DNA of 64,000 nucleotides from Triticum aestivum (lineage: Eukaryota > Streptophyta > Magnoliopsida > Poales > Poaceae), in the NCBI RefSeq assembly GCF_018294505.1, contig NC_057796.1:188152907-188216906 (forward strand), written 5' to 3'. Positions 32,293-42,741 of this stretch are shown here, piece by piece. The notes beneath the pieces were generated by a model. The model was not told the DNA's origin, did no database searches, and saw only the letters and a list, made by a program, of their open reading frames with translations. Numbering within the stretch: position 1 is the stretch's first letter; each line of letters starts with the position of its first letter. The translations under genes were made by a program, and so were the position numbers.

Positions 32293-34761
32293 ATGCCTCC
32301 CTCGATCATCGGCAACGATGCGATCCAGGGTGAGGATTTCCTCCCTGGACAGATCTTCCTATTCGGCAGCTTCATACTGTGGGCCAACTCGCTTGGCCAT
32401 CTGGAGCAGATCGAGAGCTACGCCCCCGGCCATCAGGTCAGGTTTGGAAACTTGAACTATACTGCCGACATCCGCGGAGATGTGATCTTCGACGGATTCG
32501 AGCCCATGTCAGGCGCGCCGCACAGTCACGACGAGCATGACTTAGCTCTGCCGTCGGACAGTGTTCGGGAGATCACACCTGCAACTACTCCGGCCCTCAA
32601 TCCGGAACAAATTGCACCGTGTGAGGACGGGTGGATGGACCCCGCCACGAAGGCCGCGCACTCAGTGGCGATAGAGCCGAATGCCGACTTCACTTCCTAT
32701 GAGACCCGTGTTTCCGGACACTTGGATTCGTCCCCGGCCACGGGCTCCGAGCCGCATGCGTCCGTGCCTATCGAATCCGATTGGGCACCGATCATGGAGT
32801 TTACCTCCGCGGATATCTTTCAGCACTCGCCCTTAGGTGACGTGCTAAATTCGTTGAGGTCTCTCTCCTTGTTAGGAGACCCTTGGCCGAATTATGTTTG
32901 GCTAGAATGGGATGCGGACGACGAAGAAATTCGCTCCCCACCCACCACCCACTTAGTAGCCACTGTCGACGATTTAACCGACATGCTCGATTTTGGCTCT
33001 GTAGACATCGACAGTACGAACGACGATGCAGCAGACGAACAGGAACCACCGCTCATAGGGCGCTGGACTGCCACCTCATCATATGATATATACATGGTGG
33101 ACACCCCCACAGAAGACGATGGCGATAAGACAGCGGAGGATAATCTCTCCAAGAAGCAATCCAAGCACCGACGCCAGTGGCGCCGCTCTAAGTCCCGCCA
33201 TAGCAAAAGCAGCGATACCGGCACAAGAGACAATAACGCTCCGGATAGTGCCGAAGACGACGACAATCCCCTCCAGCCAGACCTCGAGCGGGAGGATGAA
33301 CAAGCTAGCCCTCCGGAACCGGCAGCATACGGAGAATTGGAGGATGACAATTACATGCCTCTCTCCGAAGACGAGGTGAGCCTCGGCGACGAAGAATTTA
33401 TCATGCCTGAGGATCCCGTCGAGCAGGAGCGCTTCAAGCGCCGGCTTATAGCCACAGCAAACAGCCTGAAGAAAAAGCAACAACAGCTTCGAGCTGATCA
33501 AGATCTGCTAGCGGATAGATGGACTAAAGTCCTGGCGGCCGAGGAATACGAACTCGAACGCCCAACCAAGAGTTACCCAAAGCGCAGGTTCCTACCCCAA
33601 CTCGAGGAGGAAGCACTAAAACCTACATTACCAGCGTATGATGCGGTTGATCGGCCACCTGGTGGCCGAGACAGAGGGGCATATCAGCCCGAAGTCCAGC
33701 CCGCACCCCGTCGCCAGACAAACAAAAACACCAAGGCCCGGGGCAAAACGTGGGACCTGCGAGATGTATTGGAAAACAAAGCAGGACATACAAGATCGAT
33801 CTACGGATCATGGGGTCGCGCCCCAACGCATGACGATGATCGTCACGCCGGATACACTAAAAGCAAATCCGGCCGGGCCGAATACAGCAGACAAGACTCG
33901 TATGAACTACGTTGTGACATAGCCCGGCACAGAGGCGCCGCACACCCCCTATGCTGCACCGATGAAGTAATGGATCATGAATTCCCAGAAGGGTTCAAAC
34001 CCATGAACATTGAATCATATGATGGTACCACAGACCCCGCGGTATGGATAGAAGACTTCTTCCTCCACATTCACATGGCCCGCGGGGATGATCTACACGC
34101 CATCAAGTACCTCCCGCTAAAACTCAAAGGGCCGGCTCGGCTTTGGCTGAATAGCTTGCCGGCAAACTCCATCGGAAGTTGGGAAAGCTTGGTAGATGCA
34201 TTCCTGGATAATTTCCAGGGAACTTATGTGCGACCACCGGATGCTAATGATTTAAGTCATATAACTCAGCAGCCAGGGGAATCGGCCAGGAAATTCTGGA
34301 CCCGGTTCCTAACTAAGAAGAACCAAATTGTTGACTGTCCGGATGCAGAGGCCTTAGCGGCATTTAAGCATAACATCCGTGACGAGTGGCTCGCCCGGCA
34401 CCTCGGTCAAGAGAAGCCAAAATCCATGGCAGCCCTCACAACACTTATGACCCGCTTTTGTGCGGGTGAAGATAGCTGGTTGGCTCGTAGTAACAACACA
34501 GCAAGCAAACTTGGCTCATCAGAGGCCAGGGATAGCAATGGCAAACCACGACGCAACAAACACAAGCGCCGCAAATATGGTGAAAACGCTGAAGATACAA
34601 CAGTTAATGCCGGGTTTAGTGGCTCAAAGTCCGGTCAGCGGAAAGGGACCCTCAAAAATAACAATTCGGGTCCATCCAGTCTGGACCTCATACTCGATCG
34701 TCAATGCCAAATTCATGGCACCCCAGGGACGCCAGCCACCCATACCAACAGAGAATGCTAG
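32293..34761 (+). CDS. B Gag polyprotein (822 aa, open)
   Basis: Gag forms the particle that packages element RNA. The first ATG is 32293 (MPPSIIGNDAIQGEDFLPGQ). The N-terminal half is acidic and Ser/Asp-rich, with a basic patch (KKQSKHRRQWRRSKSRHSK) near residue 300. The retrotransposon Gag core lies near residues 570-740: FKPMNIESYDGTTDPAVWIE, LPLKLKGPARLWLNSLP, SWESLVDAFLDNFQGTYV and PGESARKFWTRFLTKKN. The C-terminal part is basic (RRNKHKRRKYGENAE) and ends QCQIHGTP...HTNREC, a possible remnant CCHC knuckle. The frame is uninterrupted, unusual in this window, so this copy may be young or recently active as RNA. Confidence 0.85.
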   Translation: MPPSIIGNDAIQGEDFLPGQIFLFGSFILWANSLGHLEQIESYAPGHQVRFGNLNYTADIRGDVIFDGFEPMSGAPHSHDEHDLALPSDSVREITPATTPALNPEQIAPCEDGWMDPATKAAHSVAIEPNADFTSYETRVSGHLDSSPATGSEPHASVPIESDWAPIMEFTSADIFQHSPLGDVLNSLRSLSLLGDPWPNYVWLEWDADDEEIRSPPTTHLVATVDDLTDMLDFGSVDIDSTNDDAADEQEPPLIGRWTATSSYDIYMVDTPTEDDGDKTAEDNLSKKQSKHRRQWRRSKSRHSKSSDTGTRDNNAPDSAEDDDNPLQPDLEREDEQASPPEPAAYGELEDDNYMPLSEDEVSLGDEEFIMPEDPVEQERFKRRLIATANSLKKKQQQLRADQDLLADRWTKVLAAEEYELERPTKSYPKRRFLPQLEEEALKPTLPAYDAVDRPPGGRDRGAYQPEVQPAPRRQTNKNTKARGKTWDLRDVLENKAGHTRSIYGSWGRAPTHDDDRHAGYTKSKSGRAEYSRQDSYELRCDIARHRGAAHPLCCTDEVMDHEFPEGFKPMNIESYDGTTDPAVWIEDFFLHIHMARGDDLHAIKYLPLKLKGPARLWLNSLPANSIGSWESLVDAFLDNFQGTYVRPPDANDLSHITQQPGESARKFWTRFLTKKNQIVDCPDAEALAAFKHNIRDEWLARHLGQEKPKSMAALTTLMTRFCAGEDSWLARSNNTASKLGSSEARDSNGKPRRNKHKRRKYGENAEDTTVNAGFSGSKSGQRKGTLKNNNSGPSSLDLILDRQCQIHGTPGTPATHTNREC

Positions 34762-35085
34762 GTCTTCAAACAAGCCGGCAGGGCAGACGCCAAAAACAGT
34801 AAGTCTCAAAGCGATGATGGACGAAGAGCCCAGATCACCGAACACAGGAGGGCAAAAGAAATTTCCCCCGCAAATCCAAACGGTGAACGTGGTAAACACC
34901 ACCCAAATTCCCAACCCGGACCCGATACGCACCCCTAGGGATACCGACTTAACCGAACCAGCCGTCCCACAATATAAATTAGGGCCGGTCACCTTCAACC
35001 ACACAGATCGTCCGGTCAACGCCAATCAGGGCAATCCAGCTGCACTAGTCCTTGACCCAATAATTAACGGGTTCCACCTCTCCTT
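34762..35085 (+). other. B gag-protease linker, out of frame
   Basis: Sequence between Gag and protease. Stops lie in every frame, although a frame 34460-35107 overlaps part of it. It probably represents decayed linker coding sequence. Confidence 0.5.
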
Positions 35086-35559
35086 ATGGACGGAGGCAGT
35101 AGTCTAAACCTGCTTTACCAGGACACAGTGCGCAAGATGGGCATCGATCATTCAATGATCAAACCCACTATAGCCACTTTCAAAGGCATTATACCAGGTG
35201 TGGAAGCCAGTTGTACAGGCTCCATTGCCCTCGAAGTAGTCTTCGGATCACCAGACAATTACCGTACCGAAGAGTTAACCTTCAAAATCGTCCCCTTCCA
35301 TAGTGATTATCAGGCACTGCTCGGACGAACCACGTTCGCTCGATTTAACGCGGTGCCACATTACGCCTACCGTAAGCTCAAGATGCCCGGTCCACGCGGC
35401 GTCGTCACGGTTAAGGGCAAGGCCGACCTTTCCTTCGGCAGCAACAAGTACACCGCTGCCTTAACAGCAGAAGCAATGAGTAGCACCTTGCAGCCGAACC
35501 TCGAGTCGACGGCCAGGCTCCCGGATACCGCCAAAGGACTTCGAACTACTTCGCGGTAG
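35086..35559 (+). CDS. B aspartic protease (157 aa)
   Basis: Retropepsin-like protease that would cut Gag. The frame from ATG 35086 begins MDGGSSLNLLYQDTVRKMGI, where D-G-G-S is the active-site loop of Tat proteases. The body reads GVEASCTGSIALEVVFGSPD, then LTFKIVPFHSDYQALLGRTT (the ALLGR motif) and FARFNAVPHYAYRKLKMPGP. The protein stops at 35559, where other Tat elements would continue into RT. No RT sequence follows. The preceding linker is out of frame, so a Gag-Pro fusion is not evident here. Confidence 0.75.
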   Translation: MDGGSSLNLLYQDTVRKMGIDHSMIKPTIATFKGIIPGVEASCTGSIALEVVFGSPDNYRTEELTFKIVPFHSDYQALLGRTTFARFNAVPHYAYRKLKMPGPRGVVTVKGKADLSFGSNKYTAALTAEAMSSTLQPNLESTARLPDTAKGLRTTSR

Positions 35560-36683
35560 CATAGCCCGACTCGTCCAGAGCTCAATTAAACACTCCGGCG
35601 AAGCCAAGATAGGCCGCATACTGTGGCTCAACCACTCTCCGGCACCCAAACATTTCTTACATTTCATTTGCAGGCTCACCTTTGCGTCGACCAGGACGGG
35701 CGATATGGAGGCAGCCCGAACGCGCAAGGGAATCCTTAGATATTCCCCGCGATGACCATCCGACTATACTCCGGATCCGCACGCAGCTTCTTCTTCCCTG
35801 GTCTCAGCAGGTTCCACAGTCATATTTCTTTTCCATTATTACCTGTCTTATACGCATTGACGTACTATTCAAATAAAATATGTGGATTTGTATGACGCTT
35901 TTCTGCTGTCATTTCTTCTTAAAACTCTTTTGTCGAGTGGCATCCGTACACCGCGATATGCCTTTAAACGTGCCAGGGGCTTCGTTTTACCCACAGTACG
36001 GCAATAAAGTCCGAACACCTTCGTGGAAGTTCGGCACCCCGAACTTATAGCATTATATGCATCAGCTCCGAATCATGTCTTGGGTCAATAGTTGGGTTTG
36101 CCCGGCTCCCATGTTTTGGTACTTACGTTCCGCTATATTGGCTAAGGTAGCACTGGGAGAACTACTGCGATTGTGTCCCGGTTCTTCCGGATGAGCACTT
36201 CAGTAGAGAAAGCCGAAAACTGATTGTGTTCATACGGTGAGAGCTGGTCAGCTGTTCGAGAGGTCGTAAAATATTTAAGGATTTCTCCCGCATAATGCCA
36301 TAACCAATGCAGCGTGCGATGGATCGGTTTTTCCTCCGATCAGGTGCTTATAGAGCCCCTAGTACGGTCTTTCGAACACCAGGGGCTGCGCCTACCTTAC
36401 TAAAGCTCCTATGGCTAACTGAGAGTGATAAAGCACTATAGTCCGATTGCCTAGTTCGTTGTGCTGAGCACCTCCTTCGAAGGACCCAAAACTGGGATAA
36501 AGAGTGCTCAGGTTTATCCCGAACACCCCCGTACTTCTTACGTGGGGGCAGAAGCCGACGACTGGCCAACTCTCAAGTTTAACATATAAAACGGCCGCAC
36601 AGGAGGGTAAACTTTTATATTACAGGAAATAAATAATATAAATGACCCTGTTCAGACATTACAAAGGACGACATGATTTGCAT
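35560..36683. other. B central non-coding region
   Basis: About 1.1 kb between the protease and the antisense gene, in the position where pol should lie. Nothing resembles RT, RNase H or integrase in any frame. Confidence 0.6.
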
Positions 36684-39600
36684 TCATGGAAATATAATGT
36701 CTTTGGTACATAGCTCTGCTGCAAGGTAGGATCCTTTCAGGACACTTTCATAATATAATTCGGGCTTGCGGTGCTCCTTCCCCTCTGGCGGCCCTTCGGT
36801 CATCAGCTTCTCAGCATCCATCTTCCCCCAGTGCACCTTTGCGCGGGCGAAGGCCATTCGCGCACCCTCTATGCAGACCGACCGCTTGATGACGTCAAGT
36901 CGAGGGCAAGCGCTTACAAGACGCTTCACGAGCCCGAAGTAGCTGCTTGGAATCGGCTCAGCGGGCCATAGCCGGATAATCAAATCCTTCATGGCTAGTT
37001 CCGCCGCCTTATGCAGTTCGATCAGCTATTTCAGTTGATCGGCAAAAGGCACCGGATAATTCGGTGCCAAATACTGCGACCAGAAGAGCTTATCCGCAGT
37101 GTTCCTTTCTTCGGCCCGGTAGAATTGGGCGGCATCTGATATGCTGCGGGGCAACTCCGCAAATGCCCCTGGGGAAATCCAAATTCAAAATTAGACACAT
37201 AATCTTCTCCTCAAATACTTGCTTTACAAGGAAAAAGCCTTACCCGCCGCGATCTTCCTCGCCTCTTGGATCTCCTGCAGGGCGCTTTGGGTTTCCCCCC
37301 GGGCATCGCTCGTGGCCTGATGCGCCTTGGTGAGTTCGGATTCTTTCTCCATTAAACTCTGCTCCAAGGTTTCACATTTCTTCACTGCCTCTTGCAGCTC
37401 CTGCTCAGCTTTAATAACACTGGCCTCGTACTTCTCACAAAGAGCCTCCTCTGTGGTTGCCTTTTTATCGGCCTCGGCCACAGCCTTCTTAAGGGCCTCG
37501 ACTTCAGTCACCATCCCTAGTGCAAATCATGAAGCCTATTTCATCATACTGAAAATTCATTTGCAATAAACGCGAACAAGACTTGTGCATACCTTGTTTA
37601 TCTCCCAACTGCATTTTCAACTGGCCAAGTTCTTCTTTGGCCCGCTCCAGACTTTGATTCAGTCCGGAGATCCCCGCAGTATGAGAGGCAGCAGCCGCTA
37701 CAAACGCCTACTTATAACAGAAGAGAAATAGATGTCATTCAATGAGTCTTCCTGCGAACATAAATTTGATCCTCTGTCTGGCTTTTTCTTTCACCGAACA
37801 ATGTATCAGGGGCTACTATCCATACCATGACACTCTTCAAAAAACATACCTCAAAACCTTTTATAAGGTTGATACAGGCTCCATTCAATCCACTCTCAGC
37901 AGACTGAGTCTTCTCAATCACCGCACCCATAAGGGCACGGTGTTCATCGACGATGGAGGTGCTCTTCAGCGCCAGCAACAAAGCATCCGACACCTCTGGT
38001 TGGTCAGAGGTTGCCGGTATGCCCCCTCCAGCTGAGAGAGGCTGCCTGCCTGATTCTGGAGCCGTATTGTTCTCCGGGACTGCATCCGGCTGGGAGCCAA
38101 ATTCAAGATGGTCCCTGCCGTTAGCTCCCATGGGAATTTTCTCCCCCATGTGTTCGGCCCCTGAAGTTTGACCTCCAGGCGCCGCCTTCACAGTCTTTTC
38201 CTCTCCTCCTTGGCCGGGGTCCCTCTGGGACGAAGCCTCGGTGGTATTCACCTGTTCGAAGGAAGGGGCCTTCGGCGGCGTGCCGCTCTCCATAGCATCC
38301 GAGCTTAGCGAATCCTCTGATGAGGATTGTTCGGTACGGGACCTCACCGGGCTACAAAAAAAATATGGCTCAGGTTAAAATATTATGCCATGATGAGTCT
38401 GGACGCATAAGCGTATTCGGACTGTATATACTCACGAGTTCACCAGGGGCTGGGCCATGGGATCCCACACTGGGCCACTGTCGGCGGTGGCAGTGGACTC
38501 CTCCGGAAGAGGAGCTTTTCCCCTTTTTGGCGACTCGGCCTCCAAGTGCGCGGAGGCCGTCCTCTTCTTTCTTTCCCACGCGGGGATTCATCTTCCTCCT
38601 CGTCCTCCTCGGAGGCGGAACGGGCATCAAAGCCTTCGGATATTGTGTCTGAGGTGCCGCGGCGACGAAGGCCGCCCCGGGTCTTTTTGGCCTCCTTCTC
38701 GGCCGTCTTCTTCGGCACCTTGTAAGGCGCCGGGACCAGCATCTTCGTTAGAAGTGGGATGGCTGGTTCTTCAGGCAGCGGGGTCGGACAATGGATCTGC
38801 TTCGCCTTCTTTGTCCAGCCCTAGGAGAATTGTGGAAAACACATTAAGCGCTTCCCTTGGGTTATGCGGACAAAAAGTATGATTACTTACCGAAGTTGCA
38901 GGGCGGGACAGTTGGTACCCGCGGTCTTCGGTGGAGTCCGGCCATGATTTCTGGACTTGAAAAGCACCTTCCAGATGTCCTTGTGCGAGGAGCCGAAAAG
39001 CTCTCGCAAGGTTTGGTGCTTGGCCGGATCGAATTCCCATAGATTGCAAGTCCGGTGTTGACAAGGCAGGATCCGGCGAACTAACATCACGTGTGCCACA
39101 TTGACAAGTTCAATGTTCTTGTCTCCCATATCTTTAACGCGCGTCTGCAGCACCGACAATTCATCGGACGAGGACCAGTTCAGGCCCTTCTTGACCCAGG
39201 ATGTAAGCCATAGGGGGGCACCGGATCGAAACTCGGGAGTAGCGGCCCATTTCGTGTCGCGCGGCTCGGTGATGTAAAACCACTGCTGTTGCCACTCCTT
39301 AATGGAATCGTTAAAGGTGCCTGTTGGCCATGTAACGTTGGGTATCTTGCTCACCATAGCACCGCCGCACTCGGCGTGCTCGCCACCCACTACCTTGGGC
39401 TTCACATTAAAAATCTTCAGCCATAAGCCGAAATGTGGCGAGATGCGGAGAAAAGCCTCGCACACGACAATGAATGTCGAGATGTTGAGGAAGGAATTAG
39501 GGGACAGATCATGAAGATCGATCCCATAATAATACATGATGCCACGAACGAACGGGTGGACGGGAAACCCTAGCCCGCGGACAAAGTGAGGGAGGAATAC

Positions 39601-39759
39601 AACCCTCTCGTGGGGTTCCGGAGTAGGGAGGATCTTTCCCGCCGTCGGGAGATGATGGCTGATTTTCTTGGCCAGATACCCGGCCTCCCGAAGCTTTTTG
39701 ATATCCTTCTCCCGGACGGTAGAGGCCATCAATTTGCCTCTTGCTCCAGATCCGGACAT
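36684..39759 (-). pseudogene. B antisense six-exon gene ('putative gypsy-type transposon' domain)
   Basis: Exons read on the minus strand: 39759-38891, 38820-38436, 38351-37850, 37707-37593, 37516-37244, 37168-36684. Introns start GT (GTAAGT, GTGAGT, GTATGT, GTATGC, GTAAGG) and end AG. Exon 1 begins MSGSGARGKLMASTVREKDI and contains FLPHFVRGLGFPVHPFVRGI and CEAFLRISPHFGLWLKIF, the signature of the plant family known as 'putative gypsy type transposon' (I believe PF04195). Later exons hold acidic and basic low-complexity sequence and a long coiled coil (exons 4-5: EVEALKKAVAEADKK...KYEASVIKAEQELQ). Damage: a frameshift near 38950, a stop near 38440, and a TAG near 37027 in the last exon. Function of the family is unknown. 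Its antisense placement resembles gene 23 of maize Grande. Confidence 0.75.
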
Positions 39760-39856
39760 TTTCAGAAGGCCTTTGTGGGCAGAGAAGATGAACGCTTGGG
39801 CGGAGGGGAATGGATCGGGAAGAAGAAAGCGTGGGTGCGAAAGGGAGTCCTTGTCC

Positions 39857-39866
39857 CCTTATAAAG
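39857..39866 (-). promoter_or_regulatory. TATA box of the antisense gene
   Basis: Minus-strand CTTTATAAGG lies about 100 bp before the ATG at 39759, a normal plant distance. Confidence 0.4.
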
Positions 39867-40285
39867 GCAGCAGGCATTCTGCGCCTCCCCACTTGCCTGG
39901 TAAAACCGCTTATTCCCCAAGCGCCGTAATTGACGGCACGGTTGGGTAACCCACACCCGTATTGATGAGAATCCCGTAATAAGGGGGACGCGATCTCTGC
40001 TTCGACAAGACGTGCCAAGAAAACCGCCTCGCAATATGTGTAGTGGCTGGTTGAGAAAAACGGTTCGAATAATGACCGGGCCATGGTGTGATGTCATGCT
40101 GCAGAATGTGTCAGCAGATTAGATTTGTGGAAATATTATTCTCTCTGCGGTGGTATGTGGAATTTGTTTTGCAGAGCCGGACATTATCCTTGTGTTCAAA
40201 ATCTTCTATGGAGTATTCAGAGGAAGAACCCGCCTTGCAATGCCGAAGACAATCTGCGCGCCAGACTCATCGTCATTGAAGCCTG
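39867..40285. other. B region between antisense promoter and polypurine tract
   Basis: No gene supported; probable upstream regulatory DNA of the antisense gene and the element's 3' end. Confidence 0.5.
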
Positions 40286-40298
40286 GTTCAGGGGCTAC
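40286..40298 (+). other. B polypurine tract region
   Basis: GGTTCAGGGGCTAC precedes the TG of the 3' LTR; a short purine-rich run (AGGGG) is at its core. Confidence 0.55.
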
Positions 40299-40768
40299 TG
40301 AGGGAGTCCTGGATTAGGGGTTCCTCGGACAGCCGGACTATATACTTTAGCCGGACTATTGGACTATGAAGATACAAGATTGAAGACTTCGTCCCGTGTC
40401 CGGATGGGACTCTCCTTGGCCTGGAAGGCAAGCTTGGCAATACGGATATGTAGATCTCCTCCCTTGTAACCGACTCTGTGTAACCCTAGCCCCCTCCGGT
40501 GTCTATATAAACCGGAGGGTTTGGTCCGTAGGACAACAACAATCATACCATAGGCTATCTTCTAGGGTTTAGCCTCTACGATCTCGTGGTAGATCAAATC
40601 TTGTAATACTCATATCATCAACATCAATCAAGCAGGAAGTAGGGTATTACCTCCATCGAGAGGGCCCGAACCTGGGTAAACATTGTGTCCCCCGCCTCCT
40701 GTTACCATCCGCCTTAGACGCATAGTTCGGGACCCCCGACCCGAGATCCGCCGGTTTTGACACAGACA
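40299..40768 (+). repeat. B 3' LTR (470 bp)
   Basis: It starts TGAGGGAGTCCTGGATTAGG and ends TTTTGACACAGACA, then GTAAC. TATATAAA is at about 40504-40511. It retains the ATCTCGTGGTAGATC segment (an imperfect inverted repeat) that is deleted from the 5' LTR and present in the solo LTR at 10458-10882. Confidence 0.9.
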
Positions 40769-41719
40769 GTAACAAATTCACGAGGGTACTTATGGATGGT
40801 GGAAGCAACATCAACATATTGTACTATGACACCTTTCGACGGATGAATTTGACAAAGAAGGATGGTAAGCCATCCTATACAGTATTTCACGGAGCTGTTC
40901 GTGGCAAGTCGGCTTACCATACAGGGAAGATTGCTTTCAAGGTGGCTTTTGGTGACGAGGATAACTATAGAGGAGAGACAATGTGGTTTGAGGTGGTGAA
41001 GATTAAGAGTCCATATCATGTGGTGTTTGGACAGCCGGCTTATGCCAAATTTATGGCTCGCCCTTGCTATGTATATTTGCAGCTTAAGATGTTGCTTATG
41101 CCGAGACGGCTTGTGCTACTGAAGAGCTATAACTTTACAAGGACAATGTTGACCCAGCTGACATGACCCCACTGCAGAAGCCCACCACCGAGAAGGACCC
41201 TCTGCTCAAGTTCCAGTCAGCAAAAGACACAAAGCAAGTTGATTTTGTCCCTGGTGATTCTTCTTAGAAGTTCACCATTGGAATAGGGATGGATCCCAAA
41301 TTGGAAAGCGCGCTCATTGAGTTCATCCATGAGAATAAGGACATCTTTGCATGGAAATCTTCTGACATGTCGGGTGTATCGAGAGAATTCGCTGAGCACC
41401 ACCTTAATGTTGATCCTAAGATGAAACCCGTCCAACAGTTCCTCCTCGTTTTAATGAGGAGAGGCGTTGAGCCAATGGAGAAGAAGTGGCCAGACTTTTC
41501 GCTGCCGGGTTCATTGTCAAGTTTTTCACCCTTAGTGGCTGGCTAATCCTGTGCTTGTGCTCAAGAAAAATGGCACTTGGCGCATCCTAAGATCTCAACA
41601 AGGCTTGTCTAGCTGATCCGTTTGCCCTCCCCCGTATCGACCAGAGCATTGATGCCACGACGGTTTGTGAGAGCCTATGTTTCCTAGATGCTTATTTTGG
41701 TTATCATCAGATCAAGATG
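40769..41719 (+). pseudogene. Gypsy element A, protease and start of RT (fragment 5)
   Basis: After the GTAAC duplication, element A continues with its protease (LMDGGSNINILYYDTFRRMN, then VKIKSPYHVVFGQPAYAKFM) and then pol linker and RT: LESALIEFIHENKDIFAWK, HHLNVDPKMKPVQQF, and SLCFLDAYFGYHQIKM at the end. Frame changes and stops occur near 41100, 41165, 41265, 41450 and 41545. It is cut at ATG (41717-41719) by CACTA copy 2; the rest of RT should lie beyond the window. Confidence 0.8.
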
Positions 41720-42148
41720 CACTACTGCAGGATGGTCCAAGCGCGACACTACGATCAGAGACCCTTCGACAAAATTGTGTGCGATGCCATAATCGCAAAT
41801 GGTGGTGTAAAAAACCCGTCAAAAAGGTGGAAAACGTTTGCGATGACGGATGCATCAAACACGGTTCAGATTTTAGTTGCATGTGCGATGCAGGGCATGC
41901 GGTTCAGTTCAATTAACTGTTCGAGATGTGGAGGAACAAAAGAAACGGGCAGCCAGATGAAGGTGTGTGCGATATACATCATACGGTTCACTAGGATGAA
42001 CTGTGTGTGATTACGCAACACAATGGAAACGGTTCAACTGAACAAGATGTGTGTGATACGCGGCAAACAGGTCTGTAATCATAAATGTGTGCCAAGACCA
42101 ATAATAACACAGACGATTGCTGCTAATAAGCCGTGTGATTTGCTGTGT
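41720..42148 (+). repeat. CACTA copy 2 terminus and subterminal repeats
   Basis: CACTACTGCAGGATGGTCCA, then CGACACTACGATCAGAGACC, followed by repeated GTTTGCGATGACG, GTGTGCGATA and ACTGTGTGTGATT motifs. It is the inverse of 30800-31235. Confidence 0.85.
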
Positions 42149-42741
42149 CTACAGTAGAATAACATGTATATATATAACTGAAATAAACATCCAATTACAT
42201 AAGTGACTATATAGATCATTCGCACACACCTCAACCAACAATTGCATGCATTCTAAAGTAGGAGAAATGATCGTCCAGTCATCTACTTCTTGTGACGCTC
42301 CCGCGACTGCTATGTGGCTCGATCCCTCGTCTGGGGCAGGAAGAAGACTGTTCCTCATGTCAACAATCCGCATGTACATCTCATAGCTTATGTACGCGTC
42401 CTTGGCCACGTACTTGACGTGTTCTTCATCCAGTCTCTGATGCCAAACACTCTGCCAGGCGTTCTTGTCCTTCTTGCTCTCTTCCTTCATCTTCGCGTAG
42501 TAGGGGTCGATGATGGCCAAGCCAAGGTCAACTAGGGAGTTCAGTTTGTTGTTGTCGCTCCCCCAGACCTTGTAGTGGTGCTGGATGTTGACAAGATTCG
42601 GGCATTTCAAGCCCGAAACCTTGAGCGCTTTTAGATCGTTGGTGGTGTCCACCGTAGTGAAATTGTAGTCGTAGTTGTTGATAAACCTAGAGAAACGCTC
42701 ACAAGGCCTTCTGGCAAGGTGGTAGTGGTAGACGAGGACGT
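42149..42741 (-). pseudogene. 3'-5' exonuclease-like gene, 3' part, CACTA copy 2
   Basis: On the minus strand from 42741 the frame reads VLVYHYHLARRPCERFSRFI, then TTVDTTNDLKALKVSGLKCP (Exo II region; Asp in NDL), NKLNSLVDLGLAIIDPYYAK, AWQSVWHQRLDEEHVKYVAKDAYISYEMY (Exo III with Y-x3-D) and a stop at 42149. This is the full second half of a WRN-type DEDDy exonuclease domain without a stop, so it is the better-preserved copy. The 5' half is at 48162-48421, separated by element E; GACGT (42737-42741) is duplicated at 48162-48166. DEDDy exonucleases trim DNA 3' ends; a role here is unknown. Confidence 0.8.

Larger units (their letters stand above)
31880..40768 (+). mobile_element. B: non-autonomous Tat-like Gypsy with antisense gene
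   Basis: Two LTRs (31880-32245 and 40299-40768) are flanked by the perfect duplication GTAAC (31875-31879 and 40769-40773). The interior encodes a long Gag and a protease on the plus strand, followed by non-coding DNA and a spliced gene on the minus strand. I find no RT, RNase H or integrase. Tat-lineage elements such as Grande are known to carry an antisense gene; that gene type plus the missing pol suggests a gag-plus-antisense derivative that depends on a partner for replication. The 5' LTR carries a deletion of about 104 bp. Confidence 0.9.

Noticed and set aside
32801..33501. Minus-strand ORFs of 82-152 aa under the B gag
   Set aside because: Serine/leucine-rich shadows of the 822-aa Gag frame.
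31235..41720. Transposition of the 10.5-kb middle segment as a composite CACTA unit
   Set aside because: The facing termini at 31235 and 41720 point outward from their own elements, so they do not form a properly oriented pair for the segment between them.
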